Shown here: in pieces, positions 7,601 to 11,989 of the stretch
Position numbering within the stretch: position 1 is the stretch's first letter
How the letters are laid out: each line of letters begins with the position of its first letter
From: Candidatus Gastranaerophilales bacterium
GTDB lineage: Bacteria > Cyanobacteriota > Vampirovibrionia > Gastranaerophilales > Gastranaerophilaceae
Assembly: GCA_947589525.1 (NCBI GenBank)
Contig: CANQAW010000036.1
Span: 1 to 11,989, forward strand
Direction: 5' to 3'
DNA length: 11,989 nucleotides
The notes under the pieces: model-generated
What the model saw: only the letters and a program-made list of their open reading frames with translations
The model's database searches: none
What the model was told of the DNA's origin: nothing
Position numbers and translations under genes: made by a program

Positions 7601-7617
7601 TTTAGGCTGTAAAATAC

Positions 7618-7645
7618 TTGCAAAACCTAAAGAAATGTGTATAAT
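7618..7645 (+). promoter_or_regulatory. Promoter for the HU gene
   Basis: TTGCAA (7618-7623) and TATAAT (7640-7645) are separated by 16 bp. The expected start near 7652 leaves a leader of about 23 nt carrying AGGAG (7664-7668) 6 nt before the ATG: a strong conventional promoter and ribosome binding site, unlike the leaderless-type starts elsewhere in the window. The short arms TTTAGG (7601-7606) and CCTAAA (7626-7631) flank the -35 box. Confidence 0.7.
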
Positions 7646-7674
7646 AAATAGTTGTTACTAAATAGGAGTTAGAT

Positions 7675-7956
7675 ATGAACAAAGAAGAATTAGTAAAAGC
7701 AGTTGCTACACACACTAAACAATCTCAAAAAAATACTGCTGAAATCATCGGTGCTATCATTGAAACAGTACAAAAAACAGTTTCTAAAGGCAAAAAAGTT
7801 ACTTTAGTCGGCTTTGGTACTTTTGAAGCAAGAAAAAGAGCTGCAAGAGTCGGCAGAAATCCTCAAACAGGAAAAGAAATCAAAATTGCCGCTAAAACAG
7901 TTCCTGCTTTCACAGCCGGCAAAAAATTCAAAGAATTGGTTAAAGGCAGAAAGTAA
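7675..7956 (+). CDS. hup: HU-family histone-like DNA-binding protein
   Basis: HU is an abundant dimeric nucleoid protein that bends DNA and stabilises replication and repair intermediates. The 93-aa product is full length: an N-terminal helical dimerisation part (MNKEELVKAVATHTKQSQKN), then VTLVGFGTFEARKRAARVGRNPQTGKEI with the RNP-containing DNA-embracing arm, and the C-terminal AFTAGKKFKELVKGRK. The arm proline that intercalates into the minor groove is present in GRNPQTG (about 60-66). The ATG is fixed by AGGAG 6 nt upstream. Codon use favours ATC and AAA more than the neighbours, as expected for a highly expressed gene. It is transcribed alone, between a strong promoter and a strong terminator. 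HU rather than IHF is favoured by general similarity, but this was not tested. Confidence 0.95.
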   Translation: MNKEELVKAVATHTKQSQKNTAEIIGAIIETVQKTVSKGKKVTLVGFGTFEARKRAARVGRNPQTGKEIKIAAKTVPAFTAGKKFKELVKGRK

Positions 7957-7974
7957 ACTAAAACAAAAGTTTTT

Positions 7975-8012
7975 AAAAAGACCGCTTATCTTATCGATGG
8001 CGGTCTTTTTTT
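7975..8012 (+). terminator. Strong intrinsic terminator after HU
   Basis: AAAAAGACCGC (7975-7985) pairs with GCGGTCTTTTT (8000-8010), and seven T residues run to 8012. The 14-nt loop can form a small inner ATC/GAT stem. It begins 18 nt after the HU stop codon. The A-rich left arm also gives it some activity potential for leftward transcription. Confidence 0.88.
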
Positions 8013-8192
8013 ATGTAAATTATTAAGTTTTGTAACAAAAGAAAACACAAAAAGCAATTTTTAATTAAAGATATACTTTATATATATGTAAGATATAAAA
8101 AGTAACACACAAAGCCATAAATAACAATCACACACTACTTAATTTCATACACGCACTAACCTTCAACACGAGAATCAAGCAAAAAAAGATTC
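8013..8192 (+). other. Non-coding spacer with C-rich, G-poor low-complexity stretch
   Basis: No convincing ORF exists on either strand here. The first part (8013-8100) is almost pure A/T with TATACT (8072-8077) and TATAAA (8094-8099) as possible -10 boxes but no matching -35. From 8101 to 8170 I count 21 C against 4 G, with repeated CACAC/ACAC words. This unstructured strand ends directly at the terminator hairpin of 8193-8222. It could be a small RNA, a Rho-loading-like tail or plain spacer; nothing here decides. Confidence 0.4.
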
Positions 8193-8222
8193 AATCCTCT
8201 AAGTTTATAGAGGATTTTTTTT
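8193..8222. terminator. Bidirectional terminator between HU region and GNAT-like gene
   Basis: AATCCTCTA (8193-8201) pairs with TAGAGGATT (8208-8216) around a 6-nt loop, with eight T residues at 8215-8222 for rightward transcription. Leftward, the same stem is followed by GAATC and a run of seven T. The stop codon of the GNAT-like gene (8205-8207) lies inside the loop, so this is the terminator for the leftward operon as well. Confidence 0.85.
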
Positions 8223-8699
8223 ATATTCTAAAATTTCCTTGTTTAAATATATGTCGCTTCCGATATATGTAACCTCAAAGCAAACATTTTCAAAACCTAT
8301 TTTTTTGAGATTTTTAAGGTCATGGTCAAATATTTGAAATATTGAAAGCCTTATTTTATTTTTTATTTTTAACAAATTATTGAAAGCTTGCCTGTATATT
8401 TCAAGATTTCTGTATTGTTTCAGAATGTGAAAGTTTTGAACAAGAATTTCGCTGTTATTGTCTTTCAATTCAATATAGCCTATATTTTTGCTTTCATTTT
8501 GTATTATAAAAAAAATTGCTTCTCCCTCTTGTATTCTTTCCTTGAGCGAAGCTTCAGTGCCGAATACGGATAAAAAATCGCAAATTTCACTCTGCGAGCG
8601 AATTTGCGATAATTCTTTAATTGATTGTTGTATAATTTCGCTTAAACAAGTTAAAGTTGTAGGTTTTCTGGTATCTGCTTTTATAAATTTAACTGTCAT
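8205..8699 (-). CDS. GNAT-like acetyltransferase fold protein (divergent)
   Basis: A 164-aa soluble protein with the general order of an N-acetyltransferase: an N-terminal Arg/Lys-rich helix region, IFFIIQNESKNIGYIELKD (about 64-82) resembling the central strands of the fold, QNFHILKQYRNLEIYRQAFNNLLK (about 87-110) in the place of acetyl-CoA motif A, and NLKKIGFENV near 130-139 like the usual xxxGF end motif. The acetyl-CoA pyrophosphate loop, normally Q/RxxGxG/A, reads QYRNLE without glycines, so catalytic activity is doubtful. The ATG directly abuts the TAA of the upstream DUF2993 gene, so translation is probably coupled. It is the last gene before the bidirectional terminator. Substrate unknown; the fold assignment is by pattern only. 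Confidence 0.6.
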   Translation of the reverse strand: MTVKFIKADTRKPTTLTCLSEIIQQSIKELSQIRSQSEICDFLSVFGTEASLKERIQEGEAIFFIIQNESKNIGYIELKDNNSEILVQNFHILKQYRNLEIYRQAFNNLLKIKNKIRLSIFQIFDHDLKNLKKIGFENVCFEVTYIGSDIYLNKEILEYKKNPL

Positions 8700-9587
8700 T
8701 TATTCAGCTTTGCTCGGAACTATGATTGCGCCTTTTATGGTAATTTTTGAAGATGAAATTTTTACTTCGTCTATTTTTAAGTCGCCCGTGTTGTCCTTAT
8801 CAATTTTAATTTTTTTGTTCATGGGATTGAACATATTTACAAAGGGCAATAAATAAGAAGGGTCAAGTTTTTGAGAATTTATGTCTAAATTGCAAAGTTC
8901 AATTTTGTTGTCTTTGACCTCAAGCCCCGTTTTAAGGTTAATATCAACAGGCTTTAGAGAATTTTTTGCAAAAGCAAAAAGGTTGTTGTTTTGCAGTGTC
9001 GGAACTATTGTATATTGCAGTGATATCTTTCCTTCTTCAAGTTTTGCCTGAGGTTTGTTTATTTTTAATATTGATGATAAAAATTTTCCTTTGTTTATTT
9101 TTTCTATTGCGCTTGTGAAGCTTGCGCTTTCAAGTGCTTTGTTTAAATCCTGTTCCGATATGTCAAGGTTATAAGATAAAACCATATTTTCTTTGAAAAC
9201 TATTTTATCATCCTCTAAAGTTATATAATTATACGGACATATAGTTTTTGCGCTTAAATTTGATATTGTCATATCTTCGTATGTTATATTTTTGCCTGTG
9301 AATTCAAGGTTTTTAAATATACCGTCCGTCAGAGCAACTCCTCTGAAATTATCCATCTTTACTTTAAACTTAGTGTTTGTTGCTTCTTTCAGAGTTTTTG
9401 CAATTTCTCTTTGAGCAATTTTTCTCGACAAAAAATTTAATCCCGTAAATGAAACTAAATTGCCTTTAAAATCGGGTTTTATGACTTCAGGATAATTTGA
9501 AGAGCAATAAGAAGCATAATCAAGCGCAAAAGCGTTAAAATTTAGCGTATTAAATAAAAACAATGCTAAAACAAATATTTTTTTCAT
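8700..9587 (-). CDS. Secreted DUF2993 / LmeA-like protein
   Basis: A 295-aa protein with a clear N-terminal signal peptide (MKK, hydrophobic core to about residue 16, likely cleavage after NAFA near residue 21). The mature part consists of alternating beta-type segments such as VKMDNFRGVALTDGIFKNLEFTGKNI and ISNLSAKTICPYNYITLEDDKIVFKENM, resembling DUF2993, a family that includes LmeA of mycobacteria and is common in cyanobacteria, with a lipid-binding tubular fold. It would act in the periplasm or envelope. Its ATG overlaps the TGA of the upstream methyltransferase gene (ATGA), with AAGGAG inside that gene's end as ribosome binding site. The family call rests on pattern resemblance and the cyanobacterial context; other secreted beta-rich families are possible. 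The coding frame itself is certain. Confidence 0.8.
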   Translation of the reverse strand: MKKIFVLALFLFNTLNFNAFALDYASYCSSNYPEVIKPDFKGNLVSFTGLNFLSRKIAQREIAKTLKEATNTKFKVKMDNFRGVALTDGIFKNLEFTGKNITYEDMTISNLSAKTICPYNYITLEDDKIVFKENMVLSYNLDISEQDLNKALESASFTSAIEKINKGKFLSSILKINKPQAKLEEGKISLQYTIVPTLQNNNLFAFAKNSLKPVDINLKTGLEVKDNKIELCNLDINSQKLDPSYLLPFVNMFNPMNKKIKIDKDNTGDLKIDEVKISSSKITIKGAIIVPSKAE

Positions 9588-10390
9588 GTATTCTCCTTTA
9601 TTCTTTTCTTTATTATATGACTCAAACTTACAAGTGTCGAATTGTTAACTTCTTTTTGACGATTTTTAAGAATTTCTTCGTCTTTTAAGTTTAAATTTTT
9701 GTCTTTATATGTAATTGCGGATTTTGTGTTTAAAGTTTCAATATCAAAATTATCTAAAGGGTTTATAATTAATTCTTTATTAAAAGAAGCAACTGTCCCT
9801 ATTGTTTTAGAGTTTTTTAAAGTTTTGCCGATATATAAATTTGCGCCTTTAAGCGCATTTAAAACGGGTTTTGAATGATTGTAGGTTAAATATAGCGCAT
9901 CGGGCTTCATTTTTTTCGATATTTCTTTAATTAAATCTTCACTCCATACGCTCGGCTGTTTGTAGGGCGCAAAACCGTCATGAAAAATAATGTCATATTT
10001 TTTGTTTGTTTTTTTAATCATTTTTCTTATATCTTCAATAAAAAAATGAATAAAATTTTCGTTTTTAAAGTTATTTTCAATTGTTTTATTAATTTTTTCA
10101 TCAAAATCAAAACAAAATGATTGCCGTACAAGTGCGGGATTTGTTTCAACGCAGTCAATTGAGTTAATGTTTTTTAAATATAAAAGAGCTGTTTTTGTAT
10201 TGTAACCTATGCCGTAGCAGATATCTAAAATATCAAGAGGTTTTGAAGGTAAAATAAAACAAGGCTCGACAAATTTTTCAAAAGCTTCTTTTTTAGCTCC
10301 GAATTTGCTGTGATAAACTTCTTTAAGTCTTTTGTTATAAAGACCTAAAGAACCGTCCTGCGTTTTATAGATTTCAATTTCTTTATCCAC
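9584..10390 (-). CDS. mnmD: MnmC-type tRNA wobble-uridine (mnm5U34) methyltransferase, stand-alone
   Basis: Resembles the SAM-dependent half of MnmC, which methylates 5-aminomethyl(-2-thio)uridine at tRNA position 34. The 268-aa protein begins with TQDGSLGLYNKRLKEVYHSKFGAKKEAFEKFV, matching the family's YHSxxGAxxE entry motif (about 27-35). LDILDICYGIGYNTKTALL (about 53-71) is the SAM-binding loop. IIFHDGFAPYKQPSVWSEDL (about 135-154) contains the DGFAP-x-K-x-P-x-W active-site signature with its conserved aspartate. The tail KSAITYKDKNLNLKDEEILKNRQKE...KKR matches the C-terminus of cyanobacterial stand-alone versions. The FAD-dependent oxidase domain of fused MnmC is absent, so a partner such as MnmEG or another route must supply the aminomethyl group. 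The start is GTG at 10390; a -10 box ends six bases before it and no Shine-Dalgarno is seen. First gene of a three-gene leftward operon. Confidence 0.85.
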   Translation of the reverse strand: MDKEIEIYKTQDGSLGLYNKRLKEVYHSKFGAKKEAFEKFVEPCFILPSKPLDILDICYGIGYNTKTALLYLKNINSIDCVETNPALVRQSFCFDFDEKINKTIENNFKNENFIHFFIEDIRKMIKKTNKKYDIIFHDGFAPYKQPSVWSEDLIKEISKKMKPDALYLTYNHSKPVLNALKGANLYIGKTLKNSKTIGTVASFNKELIINPLDNFDIETLNTKSAITYKDKNLNLKDEEILKNRQKEVNNSTLVSLSHIIKKRIKENT

Positions 10391-10396
10391 GAAAAT

Positions 10397-10402
10397 ATTA
10401 TA
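10397..10402 (-). promoter_or_regulatory. -10 box of predicted leaderless mnmD-like operon
   Basis: Minus-strand TATAAT (10402-10397) is followed by six bases (ATTTTC) and the GTG start at 10390. It is not an extended -10, and no -35 is recognisable. The region where a -35 would fall lies in the loop of the preceding terminator hairpin. Confidence 0.45.
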
Positions 10403-10403
10403 T

Positions 10404-10442
10404 AACTAAAAAACTCTGCCGTTTGATGAGAGCTTTTTAGTT
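10404..10442. terminator. Intrinsic terminator after nrdG
   Basis: AACTAAAAAACTCT (10404-10417) pairs with AGAGCTTTTTAGTT (10429-10442) over 14 positions with one G-T wobble and an 11-nt loop. Leftward, the right arm supplies six T residues. The stem is symmetrical enough to act on both strands. It ends nrdG transcription about 45 nt past the stop and abuts the next gene's -10 box. Confidence 0.72.
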
Positions 10443-10486
10443 TTTTAATCTTGCGCCCTTTTTAGTTTGATTAAATTTTAAATGTC

Positions 10487-10981
10487 TTAGGGTTTGCAGT
10501 ATTCGATAACTTTATTTTCTTTTAAACTTTTTTGAACATCTATTATTCTTTGATTAGAACTTCCGACCCAGTGAAGGTTGTTATCATTTAATTCTTTTTG
10601 AAATTCGCCGTCAACCAATACATCAATATTTGTTAAATCAACGCAGTCTTTAACATCTTCCCATAAAAAACCCGTATACAACCAAACATTTTTAGAAGGA
10701 AGCATTTCTTTTGCCTTTTTAGCTAACCTTATGACTTCATCCCGATTAAAAGGATGCAGAGGGTCGCCTCCCGAGAATGTAATTCCCGAGATATGGTCTT
10801 GATTTAAAGCTTCAAAAAGCTCATTTTCGGCATTTTTGTCAAATTCCAAACCTCCTGCAACGTCCCATGTTTGAGGATTTTGACAACCGTCGCAGCAATG
10901 AGTACAGCCTGCCGTCCAGAGAACAACTCTAAGTCCTTCTCCGTTTAACATATCGTCTTTGGTGATGTTGTGGTAGTTCAT
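10487..10981 (-). CDS. nrdG: Anaerobic ribonucleotide reductase activating protein (radical SAM)
   Basis: NrdG uses a 4Fe-4S cluster and S-adenosylmethionine to place the glycyl radical on NrdD, making it active for deoxynucleotide synthesis without oxygen. The 164-aa protein is full length. The radical-SAM cluster motif CX3CX2C is at C26, C30 and C33 (CTHCCDGC). TFSGGDPLHP (68-77) carries the GGDP SAM-binding motif. The N-terminus MNYHNITKDDMLNGEGLRVVLWTAGC is characteristic. The ATG is preceded by AGAGAG about 6-7 nt upstream. nrdD lies upstream on the same strand, but the 352-nt gap, filled mostly by repeats, is unusual for this gene pair. A possible -10 (TAAGAT, 11013-11008) and an ACACT-T-AGTGT dyad (11020-11030) suggest that nrdG may have its own promoter. 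Confidence 0.95.
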   Translation of the reverse strand: MNYHNITKDDMLNGEGLRVVLWTAGCTHCCDGCQNPQTWDVAGGLEFDKNAENELFEALNQDHISGITFSGGDPLHPFNRDEVIRLAKKAKEMLPSKNVWLYTGFLWEDVKDCVDLTNIDVLVDGEFQKELNDNNLHWVGSSNQRIIDVQKSLKENKVIEYCKP

Positions 10982-11066
10982 TTTTTCTCTCTTTGTTTAT
11001 CTCAACTATCTTATGCCTGACACTTAGTGTGCTCAGTGTTTGAAATGTTCTTGGGTACGGCGGTTT

Positions 11067-11182
11067 TCAACAGTTTCGCTTGCTTGCTGACCGCAAGCTC
11101 GTTCCACTCTGGCTATCGCTTTCCGTAGTGCTTAACTCGCTTTCTCAACGAAAGCTCGTTATCGCACCGGCTTACGCCTTTT
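11067..11182 (+). repeat. GC-rich palindromic repeat, copy 1
   Basis: This 116-bp block recurs 153 bp downstream with five substitutions and no indels. It contains two similar hairpins, each with a 6-bp stem and 5-nt loop: GCTTGC-TGACC-GCAAGC at 11082-11098 and GCTTTC-TCAAC-GAAAGC at 11139-11155. Both are followed by TCGTT and a stretch ending in GGCT, so each half of the block looks like a diverged copy of one unit of about 60 nt. G+C is about 51% over 11071-11160. It matches no repeat family I can name; orientation is arbitrary. Confidence 0.88.
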
Positions 11183-11192
11183 TTGCTCCTGA

Positions 11193-11209
11193 GGAAATCA
11201 AAGATTTCC
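11193..11209. repeat. Perfect hairpin in spacer between the two repeat copies
   Basis: GGAAATC (11193-11199) pairs perfectly with GATTTCC (11203-11209) around AAA. There is no T tract on either side, so it is not a standard terminator. Together with the flanking hairpins it makes five stem-loops in about 230 nt. Confidence 0.7.
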
Positions 11210-11219
11210 ACGTCGCCTA

Positions 11220-11335
11220 TCAACAGTTTCGCTTGCTTGCTGACCGCAAGCTCGCTCCACTCTGGCTTGCGCCTTCCGTAGTGCTTAACTCGCTTTCTCA
11301 ACGAAAGCTCGTTATCGCACCGGCTTGCGCCTTTT
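11220..11335 (+). repeat. GC-rich palindromic repeat, copy 2
   Basis: Second copy of the 116-bp block, with hairpins at 11235-11251 and 11292-11308. It differs from copy 1 mainly around 11255-11273 (CTTGCGCC against CTATCGCT) and at one site near 11327. Its right end reaches into the last two bases of the nrdD stop codon region (11334-11336), so the block is immediately downstream of nrdD in the reading direction of that gene. Confidence 0.88.
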
Positions 11336-11989
11336 ACATTGAGACTCTGTCTTTAATTTCTTCCATTTTATGGTCAGCAAGACGAGAATCGCCTTTAACT
11401 CGAGAATAAGCCAGATAACCGTTCATTCTGTCGATTTTGGTTAAATTCTTAGAACCGCACTTAGGGCAAACGTCCATATCGAGTTGTTGATAACCGCAAT
11501 CATCGCAATAAGATAAAGACATATTAACGCCTTCGTAAAATCCCATTTTCATTGCACGTTTGATAAGAGTTTCAACGGCTTTTGTGTTATAAGAAATAGG
11601 ATATCTTACGTATTGGATTTTTCCGCCGTTCATTAAATCCCAAAATCTGCCTTCTTTATCTTGTTTTTCAATCGGGCTTATTTGTTCCGAAACGTGGCAG
11701 TGGAAAGAATTTGATACATAAGGTTTATCAGAGACATTACCGACAATTCCGTATTTTTTTCTGAATTGTTTAACTTGTAATCCGCACAAGTTTTCAGCGG
11801 GTGTTCCGTATAATGCGTATAAGTTTCCGTCTTTTTCTTTGAATTCAGCCACTTTTTTGTTGATATATCTCATAACTTCAAGAGCAAACTCACCGTCTTC
11901 TACAAGAGATTTGCCGTTATGAATTTCTTGAAGTTCGTTTAGCGCCGTAATTCCAAATGATGCCGTTGCGGATTTTAACAGAGGTTTAA
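11334..11989 (-). CDS. nrdD: Anaerobic (class III) ribonucleoside-triphosphate reductase, C-terminal part
   Basis: NrdD reduces ribonucleotides to deoxyribonucleotides under anoxic conditions through a glycyl radical. Only the last 217 residues are in the window; the frame is open to the right edge and the gene continues beyond it. KPLLKSATASFGITALNEL opens the visible part. The zinc-binding pair CDDC...CPKC lies in YCDDCGYQQLDMDVCPKCGSKN, and the glycyl-radical motif RMNGYLAYSR follows, with the radical glycine codon at 11418-11420. The sequence ends normally with MEEIKDRVSM, so the C-terminus is intact. The methionine at 11873 is internal, since conserved sequence continues upstream of it. 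nrdG is the next gene leftward, separated by the GC-rich repeats, one of which abuts the nrdD stop codon. Confidence 0.95.
   Translation of the reverse strand, partial: KPLLKSATASFGITALNELQEIHNGKSLVEDGEFALEVMRYINKKVAEFKEKDGNLYALYGTPAENLCGLQVKQFRKKYGIVGNVSDKPYVSNSFHCHVSEQISPIEKQDKEGRFWDLMNGGKIQYVRYPISYNTKAVETLIKRAMKMGFYEGVNMSLSYCDDCGYQQLDMDVCPKCGSKNLTKIDRMNGYLAYSRVKGDSRLADHKMEEIKDRVSM

Larger units (their letters stand above)
10982..11333. other. nrdD-nrdG intercistronic region, 352 nt, filled by repeats
   Basis: No credible gene is present. From the nrdG side it holds an A/T-rich leader with AGAGAG and a possible TAAGAT -10, an ACACT-T-AGTGT dyad at 11020-11030, a short unique stretch, then two 116-bp GC-rich repeats separated by a 37-nt spacer with its own hairpin. 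Base composition rises to about half G+C within the repeats, against about one third around them. Open frames on both strands through this region are by-products of the repeats. Confidence 0.8.

Noticed and set aside
7601..7631. TTTAGG...CCTAAA inverted repeat around the HU -35 box
   Set aside because: Arms of six bases with a 19-nt gap are weak and easily arise by chance in A/T-rich DNA; it is neither a terminator nor a convincing operator.
8086..8170. A short leader peptide in the HU-GNAT spacer
   Set aside because: The only plus-strand ATG is followed at once by TAA, and the best minus-strand ATG opens only a few codons.
8488..8856. A 122-codon plus-strand frame opposite the GNAT-like and DUF2993 genes
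   Set aside because: It runs antisense across the junction of two coupled genes and has no ribosome binding site; its hydrophobic product reflects the A/T-rich opposite strand.
11113..11301. A 62-codon minus-strand open frame in the same repeats
   Set aside because: Same cause: both strands of the repeat are stop-poor. No start signal or recognisable domain.
11067..11335. The repeats as a CRISPR array
   Set aside because: There are only two 116-bp copies with a 37-nt spacer, the units themselves are palindromic, and no cas genes are nearby.
11080..11409. A 109-codon open frame on the plus strand through the repeat region
   Set aside because: It exists because the repeat period (153 bp) is a multiple of three; the duplicated peptide simply mirrors the DNA repeat, it overlaps the conserved end of nrdD on the other strand, and no ribosome binding site or protein-like composition is present.

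Overview
The window is AT-rich (about one third G+C by eye) and reads as an ordinary bacterial chromosome segment, not a phage or plasmid. Several proteins have a cyanobacterial flavour: the RF2 stretch around SPYNANGKRQTSF, a short SSB starting MNSVILVGRVGADPEIKYFESG, a stand-alone MnmC-type methyltransferase with the cyanobacterial-style C-terminal tail, and a secreted DUF2993/LmeA-like protein. With the low G+C, an amino-acid permease and an oxygen-independent class III ribonucleotide reductase, this fits an anaerobic non-photosynthetic relative of Cyanobacteria (Melainabacteria/Gastranaerophilales-like). That placement is an inference from remembered family sequences, not a search result.

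Layout. At the left, prfB (release factor 2) runs leftward and needs a programmed +1 frameshift at CTT-TGA-C; a possible next gene starts at the window edge. Divergent from it, a rightward block carries ssb, a DUF1537 four-carbon acid sugar kinase, a PdxA-family dehydrogenase, nadK (NAD kinase), recN (DNA repair ATPase), an APC-family amino-acid permease and an HU-type histone-like protein that ends in a strong terminator. A 180-bp non-coding, C-rich/G-poor stretch and a bidirectional terminator follow. The rest of the window is leftward: nrdD (3' part only), an intercistronic repeat region, nrdG, a terminator, then a three-gene unit of mnmD-like methyltransferase, DUF2993 protein and GNAT-like protein joined by overlapping or abutting stop/start codons.

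How the genes work together. ssb, recN and HU serve DNA maintenance; nrdD and nrdG form the anaerobic deoxynucleotide supply; the DUF1537 kinase and PdxA protein are a plausible two-step metabolic pair (phosphorylation, then oxidation/decarboxylation of a four-carbon sugar acid), although a vitamin B6 role is not excluded.

Most notable observations. (1) Four genes (prfB, nadK, the permease and the mnmD-like gene) have a -10-like hexamer ending exactly 6 nt before the start codon, three of them as extended TGn -10 boxes, with no Shine-Dalgarno sequence; this predicts leaderless mRNAs. (2) Two near-identical 116-bp, about 51% G+C, hairpin-rich repeats sit between nrdD and nrdG, one touching the nrdD stop codon. 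(3) The prfB frameshift is intact. (4) The palindrome TGCGCA looks over-represented.
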